A stretch of DNA of 64,000 nucleotides from Flavobacteriales bacterium 34_180_T64. Lineage in GTDB: Bacteria; Bacteroidota; Bacteroidia; Flavobacteriales; Flavobacteriaceae. The notes under the pieces are model-generated. The model had not been told where the DNA came from, did not search any database, and worked only from the letters and a program-made list of their open reading frames with translations. The DNA lies in assembly GCA_002162765.1 (NCBI GenBank), contig MAAR01000004.1, positions 62,001 through 126,000 on the forward strand, in the 5' to 3' direction. A program made the position numbers and the translations under genes. Below, piece after piece: positions 10,801 through 19,600 of the stretch (the first letter of the stretch is position 1; each line of letters begins with the position of its first letter).

Positions 10801-13800
10801 CACTTAAGTTATCTGCGATATTGGTAGTGTAATTCTGAGCACCTTCAAAGTCTTCAATAAACAATGTAGAGGTTACTCCGCCGCCGCCAGTGGAAACAAC
10901 ATCGTTTTCTGATATCGTCACAGTTCCACAAGTATCTGTTGCTGTTGCAACACCTGTTGCTGCACTAGTGTCATCTCCTGTACATTCTAAATCTGTAATA
11001 TCTGCTGGGATTGTTAGAACTGGTGATTTTGTATCTACTACAGTAATTGTTTGTGTTGCCGATGTACTTTTGTTATTAATGTCGGTAGCTGTCCATGTTC
11101 TGGTAATCACTTTCGTGTTGCCACATCCGCCAACTTCTGTTGAGTTTTCTGTAATCACTACATTTCCACAATTATCTGACCCCGTTGCAACGCCTGTATT
11201 GGCACTACTCTCATCTGATGCACATTCTATAGTTATATCTACTGGCACAATCAGTGTTGGATTTTCGTCATCAACAACTGTTATTGTAAATGTACATTGA
11301 GTGCTACCCACCGCATTAGTTGCTGTAGCTGTTACTGTTGTTGTTCCCACTTGGAATTCACTTCCAGAAGCATGGCTATATGTGATTGTTGAAGCAGGAA
11401 TACCTACGGTCTCTGAAGCAGCAAAAGTTACGTTTGCGCCACATTGGCCTGCATCATTGTTTTGTGAAATATTGCTAGGGCACTGAACGTTTGGTGCAAC
11501 ACCAATAACTTCAACATTAAATGAACAATTCACCGGTGGATTTGTACCATCTGTTACTTGGTAGGTTACTTCTGTAATTCCTATAGGGAAAATAGCACCA
11601 TTGGCAAAGCCAGCAACTAAAGTGGTCGTTGGAGAACAGTTATCTGTACCTGTAGGCACTGTATAATTTACTATTGCACCTCCTGCTTCTGTTGCTTCTA
11701 CACCTAAAACATCACCAGGACATGTTATTGTTGGAGCTTCTTCATCGGTTACTGTTACGGTTTGAGTACAACTTGTTGTATTTCCAAAATCATCTGTTGC
11801 TGTCCAAGTTACTGTTGTATTTCCTATACTAAAAGCTGCAGGAGCATCGCTAGTAAGTGTTCCGCTTACTGTTTGCCCTTCAACCCAATTTGATGTTGTA
11901 CCATTTAATGAAAAATCAGTTAATGTTCCATTATATCCATTTCCAGAATCATCCGTAACCGCAGTCAAACCTGTATTGTCGCCTCCAGCAATTCCTTGAT
12001 TAAAATGATAGGATACAACTAAGCCTGTTTGAGCATTTAGTTCATGGTTCATGTTAGCTTGAATCTGTGCTTGTGAACGGGCAGAATCCCAAATGCGAAA
12101 TTCGTCCAATGATCCTAAAAGCTTTTCTCCCCAATTAGATCCGATATTGCCAGGAGTCCAATCAAGACCTTGATTAGCACTAACTACAGATCCATCATTA
12201 TTTCCATCTAAATACGCTGTAAGAGTCGTTCCATCATAAGTTATAGCAATATGATGCCATGAATTAAATGGAACTTCAGTCGATCCAGTAAGAATATCGC
12301 CACCATTATACCAGGTTATCTCTTTACCATGGATCCAAAATCCTTTGCTTCCATCATTCTTAGAATATATAGTGGAATAAGTCGTTGCAGTAGCAACAGC
12401 TCGATAATTTACCCATGTCTCAATTGTCCAGTTTGAAAGCATTGGAGCATTGGTAACATTTATCAAACTATTGGTGTTACCATCAAAATTTATTGCATTA
12501 CCAAAGTTATTAAAGAGACTACAATTATCAATTAATGTTGGTGGTGTTAGGGTAATATCCGCTGTACATAATCCTGCATCGGTATTTACGTTAACATCTG
12601 CTGCACAATTTATTGTTGGTGCTTCAGTATCCGTAATAGTAACATCAAAACTACAGGTTGTTGTTAATCCTGAAGTATCTGTAGCTGTATATTCTAAAGT
12701 TGTTGTTCCTACAGGGAATGTTGAGCCTGAAGACAATCCAGTAGCATCTGTTTGTGCAACAACAATTTCTGCATCCCAAGTAATTGTTACCATGCCATTA
12801 CCGCTTCGTACTCCTCCAGTAGTAGATCCACCAGAAACTCCTCCAATGTATGACGAACCTCCACCGCCACCACCAGAACTATGTTGACCTCCACCACCAC
12901 CGTAGTAACCACCACCGCCTCCAGTACCATGCCCTTGAGATAGATTATTGTATCCATCACCACCAATGCCTAGTGCGCCTGGGAAGCTACTTCCATCTCC
13001 TGCTGTTCCTCCGGCCACTTGTGTGCCTCCACTGGCAGTACCACCACCGTTGGCTCCTGAAAGTCCACCACCATGTCCACCTGTTCTTGATGAGCTCCAA
13101 CTATCTGATCCGCCGCCGCCGCCGGCTACAATCACTCTGTTGGCTAAGGCTGTACCTCCAACTCGAATATCAGAGGCTCCACCTCCACCACCAGAAGTTC
13201 CATTTCCTACATTAAAATTACCTGACCATCCACCGATGCCATCTCCTCCTCCATTAAATCCTCCTTGACTAAGTCCTTGGTATACAGTGTTTGTATCTCC
13301 TTGTCCACCAATATATAAGTTCAATACCTGACCAGGTGTTACTGATAAGTTACCTTCTGCAAATCCACCTAGACCTGCAGGAACAATACCATGAGTTCCT
13401 GAACCATCAGACTCACCACCTTGTGCTCCCCAACTTTCAATAAATATTTCAGTTACACCATTAGGTACTGTCCAATTTTGAGAACCTCCTGTATAATTAA
13501 AAGTTTGAATACCTAAAGATCCACAATTATCAAATGCCGTTGGGTCTGCAAAAGTCACAACAGCACCACATTCTCCTGGCGTATTATTAACAGCTATATT
13601 AGAAGGACAAATAATTTCAGGTGGAGTTGTATCATTAATAATTACATTTTGCGTTTGTGTTGTTGTTATAAAGCCTCCTCCTTCATAGGTCCAAGTTACC
13701 ACAGTAGTACCTTGTGTAGTTATTGGGAAACTCACAGTTGTAGTAGCCGTAATTGCACCCCCATTTCCTGTTGGTGGTACTAATGATGCTACTTCACATT

Positions 13801-16138
13801 CTGCTTCAACATCTAGTAAGTTTGCAAGGTCTAAGGCAACAGCCACTGGTGGAACAAAATTAAACTTATTGAGTACAGGAAACATCGCACCGCCAGTTGC
13901 ATTTGTTTGATAGGCACCAGAAGATACTATCCATGCCGGGTTATTAGAATTTATTTGGGTAACAAAGCCACAGTATAAATTTCCGGAATCATAGGCTAAG
14001 CCTCCAACTTCAGGCATATCATAGCTATTAGTTCCTAAATAGGTGCCATAGAGCAAGCTACTACCATCAGCACTCAATTGTGCTATGTGTTTATCCCAAG
14101 TACCTGCAGAAGTCAATTGATGTGCATCTGTTGTAGTCGGTAGACCATTCCCACTTGTACCTGTTAAAATAAAGACATTATCGGCTTCATCGACTTCAAC
14201 ATCTAATAACCAATCATAACTATTTCCTCCCCAGTTGGTTCCCCAAATTCGATTACCTGTGTTATTGAATTTAAGTATAAAAGAATCATGATTTCCTCCA
14301 GGAGTATTACTATAAGCACCAGTTGTATACGCCCATATTGCATTGTTTGAGCCATTCCATGTAACACCTCCTACAATAACGCTGTTATCTGAGCAAATTG
14401 CAAGTGCGTGCCATGATTGATCACCACTTTCCGATGTAGTTGGATAGCCTTGACCATTATTATCACCAATATAAGTACAATAATTTAAGGATTGGCCATC
14501 ACTAGATATTGAAGCTAAATATAAGTCCCAACCTCCATTGTAGGTTTCATCAAAAGCACCAGGGGTTACTGGTAAATTTGAACTTGATGTTGTTCGTCCC
14601 AGAATTACAACATTGCCAGCATGGTCAAATTCAATACCATGTCTATTTCCTATGTCATTATTATTTCCTCCAAAATACGTAGACCAAACCAAATTACCTG
14701 AACTATCAAATTTGGCAACAATATTTTCTAATCCACCATTAAAAGAAGAATCATACGCATTTAATAGCGGCATTGTACCTTGAATTGTGCCATAAAAAGC
14801 AATATCTCCGGTATCACTAACATCAACACCTTGAGAACCACGATCGTAACCAGTACTCCCAAAATAGGTAGACCAATTTAAAGTCCCATCGCTTCCATTC
14901 CATTTTGAGATAAAATAGTCTTGGCCTCCATTTACGCTAGCATTATGCGCTCCGGAAGTGGTAGGGAAATCAGTGCTAAATGTTGTTCCTGAAAGCACAA
15001 ATGTATTGTTTGGACCAGTTGAAAGTGCAGGGTGATTATCTCTATTATTACCACCCATATAGGTACCCCAAACTAGATTTCCATTGGTATCAAAATGTAC
15101 AATACGAATATCATAACTACCATTAAATGAGTCATCAAATACACCTGAAGTCACTGGATAATTAGATGCAGTTGTAGTTAGTGCAAAAAACACACCATTT
15201 GCGTTGGCAGCTTCATCCATCCCATAACCCCAGTTATGAGACCCATTGGATGCCGTATAATAGGTCCCCCAATCTCTAGTAGGGTCTATAATAAGTGTTT
15301 CGTTTGGGTTATAATCCTCTAGCTTAAAACTTAATGTATTATCATCTAATTGATATGCCGATGTTATTTCTTTACTATTCTGTAATACTAATGGTGCGCC
15401 TTCATTGATCTTACCAAGATGTGAGTGAATTATTAAATCCCCACGTGTATCAATCTCAACCTTAGAGTCGCCATCAATTTTAAATTGAATGACATTAGGA
15501 TCGCCACCAGGATGTACAATGAAATCGTATTTCATTCCACCATCTTTGGTATATAATACCATATCAATATTTGGATAAATATTTTCGTAGATGACTTCTT
15601 CATAGCCATAGACTTTTTCAACCTGAACATGTCCCAAGTAATAATTGTCAAATGCTTTATCTTGACCATAAGTGATAATTTCAAAATCTTCGGATGCCCC
15701 AATAAGATTTAAATCGATACGATGCATTTCTACTGTAAAATCATCTTGTTCTTCATTTATTCCAGAATCAAGAAATGATTCTGGATCGTCACCGTAAGTT
15801 ACTTCTTTGGCATCTATATTATGCTTTTCAAATACATAAGAAATCCCGTCTTTCTTAAAATACGTACGTACACCATTGGTGTAAGATGTGAATAAGATCT
15901 CTGGACGCTGATTGCCGTCGGTATCAACAATTTGACCTTTGTTTTCTTGATATAAAACTTTATTGTTCAACCTCTCTAAAAGACTCAATTGTGAGGTATC
16001 ACAATCTTCAGTGTCAACATAAGCTGTTTCAGCACCAGGCATATTAATTGCCATTTGTGTAGTTTGCACTTGCGCATTTAAAGCGGTAGAAAATAAAAAA
16101 ATAAGGGCAACAGAAAATTTAAAGTAAAGACTTTTCAT
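4802..16138 (-). CDS. Giant T9SS-exported SBBP/HYR/LamG mosaic surface protein
   Basis: The 3778-aa protein starts with a signal peptide (residues 1-22, STALNA|Q). Residues about 50-290 match the NKGQ-type N-terminal domain found with SBBP repeats; about 290-770 is an SBBP beta-propeller (repeated motifs such as WGTYMGG and WSTYFGG). After this come more than a dozen HYR (hyalin) domains marked by CPxxI near the start and a DNC/DTCG loop. Six HYR units are interrupted by other modules: a Gly-rich domain (about 880-1124), LamG (about 1210-1435), two related roughly 190-aa FEDFE modules (about 1760-1950 and 2040-2235), and two lamin-tail-like modules (about 2410-2585 and 2940-3090). An Ig-like segment and a beta-helix-like stretch precede a T9SS type A sorting domain (about 3700-3778, WPNPSDTEFNV to SVRLVKY). 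Known for these families: HYR and LamG domains serve adhesion or glycan binding. Specific ligand unknown. It is divergent from the next giant gene. Confidence 0.92.
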   Translation of the reverse strand: MKSLYFKFSVALIFLFSTALNAQVQTTQMAINMPGAETAYVDTEDCDTSQLSLLERLNNKVLYQENKGQIVDTDGNQRPEILFTSYTNGVRTYFKKDGISYVFEKHNIDAKEVTYGDDPESFLDSGINEEQDDFTVEMHRIDLNLIGASEDFEIITYGQDKAFDNYYLGHVQVEKVYGYEEVIYENIYPNIDMVLYTKDGGMKYDFIVHPGGDPNVIQFKIDGDSKVEIDTRGDLIIHSHLGKINEGAPLVLQNSKEITSAYQLDDNTLSFKLEDYNPNETLIIDPTRDWGTYYTASNGSHNWGYGMDEAANANGVFFALTTTASNYPVTSGVFDDSFNGSYDIRIVHFDTNGNLVWGTYMGGNNRDNHPALSTGPNNTFVLSGTTFSTDFPTTSGAHNASVNGGQDYFISKWNGSDGTLNWSTYFGSTGYDRGSQGVDVSDTGDIAFYGTIQGTMPLLNAYDSSFNGGLENIVAKFDSSGNLVWSTYFGGNNNDIGNRHGIEFDHAGNVVILGRTTSSSNLPVTPGAFDETYNGGWDLYLASISSDGQSLNYCTYIGDNNGQGYPTTSESGDQSWHALAICSDNSVIVGGVTWNGSNNAIWAYTTGAYSNTPGGNHDSFILKFNNTGNRIWGTNWGGNSYDWLLDVEVDEADNVFILTGTSGNGLPTTTDAHQLTSAGTWDKHIAQLSADGSSLLYGTYLGTNSYDMPEVGGLAYDSGNLYCGFVTQINSNNPAWIVSSGAYQTNATGGAMFPVLNKFNFVPPVAVALDLANLLDVEAECEVASLVPPTGNGGAITATTTVSFPITTQGTTVVTWTYEGGGFITTTQTQNVIINDTTPPEIICPSNIAVNNTPGECGAVVTFADPTAFDNCGSLGIQTFNYTGGSQNWTVPNGVTEIFIESWGAQGGESDGSGTHGIVPAGLGGFAEGNLSVTPGQVLNLYIGGQGDTNTVYQGLSQGGFNGGGDGIGGWSGNFNVGNGTSGGGGGASDIRVGGTALANRVIVAGGGGGSDSWSSSRTGGHGGGLSGANGGGTASGGTQVAGGTAGDGSSFPGALGIGGDGYNNLSQGHGTGGGGGYYGGGGGQHSSGGGGGGSSYIGGVSGGSTTGGVRSGNGMVTITWDAEIVVAQTDATGLSSGSTFPVGTTTLEYTATDTSGLTTTCSFDVTITDTEAPTINCAADVNVNTDAGLCTADITLTPPTLIDNCSLFNNFGNAINFDGNTNSLINVTNAPMLSNWTIETWVNYRAVATATTYSTIYSKNDGSKGFWIHGKEITWYNGGDILTGSTEVPFNSWHHIAITYDGTTLTAYLDGNNDGSVVSANQGLDWTPGNIGSNWGEKLLGSLDEFRIWDSARSQAQIQANMNHELNAQTGLVVSYHFNQGIAGGDNTGLTAVTDDSGNGYNGTLTDFSLNGTTSNWVEGQTVSGTLTSDAPAAFSIGNTTVTWTATDDFGNTTSCTQTVTVTDEEAPTITCPGDVLGVEATEAGGAIVNYTVPTGTDNCSPTTTLVAGFANGAIFPIGITEVTYQVTDGTNPPVNCSFNVEVIGVAPNVQCPSNISQNNDAGQCGANVTFAASETVGIPASTITYSHASGSEFQVGTTTVTATATNAVGSTQCTFTITVVDDENPTLIVPVDITIECASDESSANTGVATGSDNCGNVVITENSTEVGGCGNTKVITRTWTATDINNKSTSATQTITVVDTKSPVLTIPADITDLECTGDDTSAATGVATATDTCGTVTISENDVVSTGGGGVTSTLFIEDFEGAQNYTTNIADNLSGLASENYNGRILFSSLPGPTSFTNQQGLSFYGLQDVDNDLNLNWTGIDISGKTDLELTIFLAEDDDGSNEDWDSGSGMKIEVSIDGSDYVTIFGVQSEGAGFNSIPREDTDLDEDLGEGAEVTDDFAQFMANISGAGSLMDLRISFTELDNNDEDIAIDDIEITGTSTGSAASCGDTYTITRTWTATDECGNTTSADQIITVVDTTAPTLDIVPANITVECTDDESSASNGVATGFDTCGDVVITQSDVVSGDGGTSRLLFEDFEDGTITYVSSPTDNLNAIGNNDYYGRIDNTSGLPGNVSYSSQLGQGFYGVQDSDYANSSNDDILLDWTGIDISGKTNLNLSLFVAEDDDGSNQDWDSTSSLQVQVQIDGGGYNTIFAVEAEEPGGDTSNNRPLVDTNFDGIGDGAEITDTFAQFSSNIGGIGSTIDVRILMSNLDAGDEDIAIDNIELTGESTGPDSCGYTKIITRTWTATDACGNSTSADQIITIIDLTDPTWTNAPSDMLTVECDGSADPNGAFAAWLSSFSGTDSCGSVTVSDDSTGLSNLCGATGTETVTFTLTDECGNSISKEATFTIVDSTPPVLTLPADATVECSEDDSSASNGVATATDTCGTVTITENDVIAGGGASPMIISGVADGPLTGGTPKVFEFYVVSDILDLSIFGIGVANNGGGSDGQEYTFPADSADAGDFIYVTTDSAQFQAFFGFPPTYINAIVSVNGDDAFELYQNNAVIDVYGDVAIDGSNSVWDYLDGWAYRNDNTGPDGDEFAPGNWTYSGTNQLEGGTTNATTNSPMPIGTYNPPSGGGASCGNTKTIIRTWTATDACGNTTSADQIITIVDTTAPALYNGTDDAAECTGSNPGDNAAYQTWRDGFAGITTDDLCGESSMSYTEGTWTSNGCTDTMIVTFTGTDECGLTTSKDQTFIISDTTAPALYNGADDTAECTGSNPGDNAAYQAWREDYAGITTDDICGASTMSYTEGTWTSNGCTDTMIVLFTGTDECGLTTSKSQTFVISDTTAPTIVCPVDVVEVTSHDGTGNCFTTVDLGTPAIDDICGGTTVVAQINGANIDPVTYEFETGDTTVTWIVTDECGNESQCDQLVTVNDDEMPDIACAELNLYLSDAANFTITEDQITSFIGDNCDVYTATLSQEDFSCADVGGDLSNLIISEYLDGAGFDNAIEIYNGTGVTIDLSEYTLEIFYDGGGSTEIDLGGSVADGIPAVFAHTLSNPTLQGISNNTFGLDFDGNDAIELKHNGTVVDRLPVYSTGVSLNGTTLIRNPDINAGTLGSGGSDGWTQHPNTYIANLGSHTIDITTNVNNVEILVTDPSGNTNTCIANVIVHDDIPPIAQCQNAVVVQLNNLGVGLLTAAEVDNGSYDECSNIKSLSIDRTDFSCADVGQTFTVTLTVTDTYMNESTCTASITVEDNVNPTALCKPVTVALDASGNASITVTDVNDGSNDACGIANMTLDNSSFTCADVGANVVTLTVTDNNNNQSTCEATVTVEDNTNPTAICGQNLTFVLDATGSVTIDGNDIDNGSFDNCGIASMEVSRTSFGCNDIGNHTVVLTVTDVNNNVSACSTVITIEGDIPVVTFSQSDLPELCQGDFILLTANSALGIAYEWYLDGVPTGDTTETIEVSQDGTYGVNVTSATNCTTNAEHVISGFDLGSLVSAYTILAEDEVFLHGANTVQTGGVGAMNPSTGNIKLHQASHIVGFGQAVSFNLQQGSTIFNQVNAAANPTIPAFITNTYSNAGSPNETINNNQTVTLNGSVYGTVTVKSGATVTFSQSNVYIDELKTFSNATIEFSGCANVFINDKFMLAQNGVINSNGNNVVFYVNEDVQIEKGSDVRARIHSNGNEILVKGENGNGNNMGEPTYMTGLFIANKVHGNKNVIWNADPLCDPCSISGPPVNPIANPNFRIAFEVDAWPNPSDTEFNVKVNTSEIQTIQIDVFDMSNKLVHSGKFDFDKTYKFGKELEGGVYIVKITQNKNVKSVRLVKY

Positions 16139-16650
16139 CGTGTTTTGTTGTTAGTTAGTTAATAACATAACCAAAACAAAAGCGCACGCAAAGGCACAGT
16201 AATAAACAGAAACTGCTTAAAAAGGAATAAAAATTTAGTGTAGACTTTGGCAGTCACAACGTATCTAAAAAGGTAAGACGTGTTGAATTAATAGCAATGT
16301 GAATTTCTAATTTTAATTTTAATAAACCAAATTTTACTTTTTTTGTTATCCATATTTGTACGATTTTTCGATAAAGGGTAATTTTAATTAGTTGAACTGT
16401 TAAAAAAATGTTACTTTTTTGTCATCTGAGGTTTGCTCCTATAAAAACGGTTTTTTGCTCGTAATGTGATTTGCATGAGAAAGTTACCGTTGGTCGATTT
16501 ATTTTGATTTGCAAATTACATCAGAGTACATTTAACTACCCTTTTCTTTCCAAATAGATTTTAGCACTTTTTCTGAACCACATTTTTGTTACATTAACGA
16601 CGATGGCATTATGAATGGTAAATTGTGTTTTAAGAAGTTCAATTGATATA
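16139..16650. other. Divergent intergenic region between two giant genes
   Basis: This 512-bp AT-rich stretch must carry promoters for both giant genes. No convincing ORF, RNA gene or strong hairpin is seen. Two copies of an ATTTGCA element occur: one in GATTTGCAT at 16468-16476, and one in the perfect 10-bp palindrome ATTTGCAAAT at 16507-16516. These could be operator half-sites, but the signal is weak. No clear match to the Bacteroidota TAnnTTTG promoter element was found by eye. Confidence 0.4.
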
Positions 16651-19600
16651 ATGACTAAAAGTTACGTTAGCGTATTACTATTTTTATTTTCGACCATATA
16701 TGCCTTTGGTCAGTGTTCGCCAGATGTGACTATCCCAACTATAACCTGTCCAGGAAACATTACCGTGGCATGTCCGCATCTTATTGGAAATATTTTTGCT
16801 TTTCAAACGCCTTTAACACCTACCACTTCTGATAATTGTGGCGTCATAGTATTACAAACATTTGCGTTTACTGGCGCAACAACTTTTTCTAGTCCAGCCA
16901 CGGGAATTAACGACGCGAGTAATGAGATATTCTTAGCCGGAACTACGACAGTAAACTATTATATTGAGGATGCTTCGGGTAACAGTGCTAGTTGTAGTTT
17001 TACGGTAACGGTTAACGATTTTACAGCACCGACGGTAACTTGTCCTTCAAATCTGTCTATAGATAATACTACTGGGAATTGTTATGCACAAGTCACTCAA
17101 ACAGAATTAGGTTTTCCAACAGCTTTTGATAATTGCAATGGGCTATCAACAGTTCCAAACGGTATCACGCTAATTGATCAACCAGATCCTTTACCCGATT
17201 ATTATGAATTTCCTGTTGGTACAACTACAGTAACGTGGACCGTTACCGATTTAGCAGGGAATTTTGATACCTGCATACAAGAAGTAACGGTTATAGATAA
17301 TGAACCTCCTAATATAGTCTGCCCTAGTAATATTGCGGTTAACGCGACAGGAGGGCAATGTGATGCAATTGTAGCAATACCGATAGTAACTGCTACCGAC
17401 AATTGTACTGTGGTGTCTATCACTAATGATTATAATAGTAATGGTGCAGACGCTAGTGATACGTATCCAATAGGCGTTACTACGGTTACTTTTACGGTTA
17501 CAGATTCGGCGAATTTAACTTCAACGTGTTCGGTGGATATCACGGTCACTAATTCGCAGAGCCCAGTTATTACTTTAAACGGTTCTAATCCTCAAACAAT
17601 TGAAGCTTGTGATCCATATATTGAACTCGGTGCTACTGCAACAGATAATTGCCTTGGAGATATTTCAGCCGATTTAGTTATTGATACTTCAAATATTGAT
17701 CTTAGTACACCTGGATCATATTCTGTTACTTATAATGTTACAAATGCTGCTGGTATCCCAGCAACGGAAATCACACGAACAATTAATGTCATTGATACAA
17801 CGCCTCCAGTTCTATCATTTGTTGGACCAAACCCATTAACGATTGGTGATTGTTCGACCTATATAGAACTTGGTGTAAATGCTACAGACTGTACAGGTGA
17901 TCTTTCAGGTAGTGTAGTCATTACTTCAAATGTAGATACGAGTATGTTAGGTACATATACAGTTACTTATAATGTTTCTGATGCAAGTGGAAATGCAGCC
18001 ACTCAAATAATACGAACCGTACATGTTGTTGATATTAATGAACCCCTTATTACACTTGTTGGTGCAAATCCTCAAATTATTGAAGCATGCACGCCTTATG
18101 TAGAATTGGGAGCAAATGCTATTGATCCTTGTAACAATACTGATTATACTGGAGATATTGTGATAGATGCAACTGGTGTAAATACCAATGTTGTTGGAAT
18201 TTATACAGTCACTTATAATGTTGTAGACATCTATGGCAATATTGCCATTGAAGTCATTAGAGATGTTGAAGTCATTGACACCACAGCACCTACAATAACT
18301 TGTCCAAGTAACATAGTAATTGGTAATGATTCAGGGTTCTGCTCAGCTACTGTAAACTATACTACTCCAGTAGGTTCTGATTTATGTTTAAGCGCAACAA
18401 CGATTCAAACTGCTGGATTACCTTCAGGAAGCGTTTTCCCGATTGGTACTACATCTAACACCTTTGAAGTCACAGATGACCAAGGCCTTTCGGCTACTTG
18501 TAGTTTTGATATTACAGTAACTGATTCGGAAGCACCTACAATTACATGTCCTACTGATATTGCTATTAATACAGACACTGGATTATGTACTTCTTTAGTT
18601 AATTACAATATACCTGTAGGCGCAGATAATTGCACAGGGTCAGTAACAATTCAGACTGCTGGATTAGCATCTGGAAGTAATTTCCCAATTGGAACTACAG
18701 TAAATACATTTGAAGTTACAGATACTTCTGGAAATACGGCAACCTGTTCTTTTGATGTCACAGTTTCTGATTCTGAATTTCCAGAAATTACATGTCCAAC
18801 AGATATTACTGTGAATAATGATTTAGGATTGTGCTCAGCAATTGTAAACTATACGGCACCAACAGGTACTGATAATTGTACTGGAGCGATTACAGTTCAA
18901 ATAGCCGGATTACCTTCTGGGAGCGTTTTTCCATTGGGATCAACTACGAACACATTTGAAGTTACCGACGCAGCAAACAATGTTACCGTTTGTTCATTTG
19001 ACGTTTCTGTAAATGACACTGAATTACCAAATGCACTTTGTCAAAATATTTCTGTACAATTAGATCCATCAACAGGATTAGCGAATATTTTACCAGCTGA
19101 TATAGATAATGGATCATCTGATAATTGTGCTTACACCTTATCTCTATCTACAAGCTCTTTTGATTGTGATGACATTGGTAGTAATACCGTGACTCTTACA
19201 GTTACAGATGATGCCGGAAATTCGGCCAGTTGCGATGCAACCGTGTTGGTCACAGATTTAAGCGAAAGTGCTACTGTAATTATAACAGCGACTACCACTG
19301 AATTATGTATAAATGAATCTGTCACATTTACGGCAACACCAACAAATGGTGGTGCAACGCCATTGTATCAATGGCAGGTTAATGGTGCAGATGTACCAGG
19401 AGAAACAGCTTCTACTTTTACAACAACAACATTAACAGGTGGAGATCAAGTGACCGTTTTAATGACATCAAGTATATCTGTATGTGCTCAAAATGTAACG
19501 AGCAATAGTATTACTATGACCATAAATAATTTTGATGTTGCAGACGCCGGTGCTGATTTTATTAATACAGTATGTACAAGTACAACATACACTTTAGCTG

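Noticed and set aside
12850-13268. Open frames opposite the Gly-rich segment, rich in Pro, His and Leu
   Set aside because: They are the complement of repeated Gly codons of the 3778-aa protein and have no features of their own.
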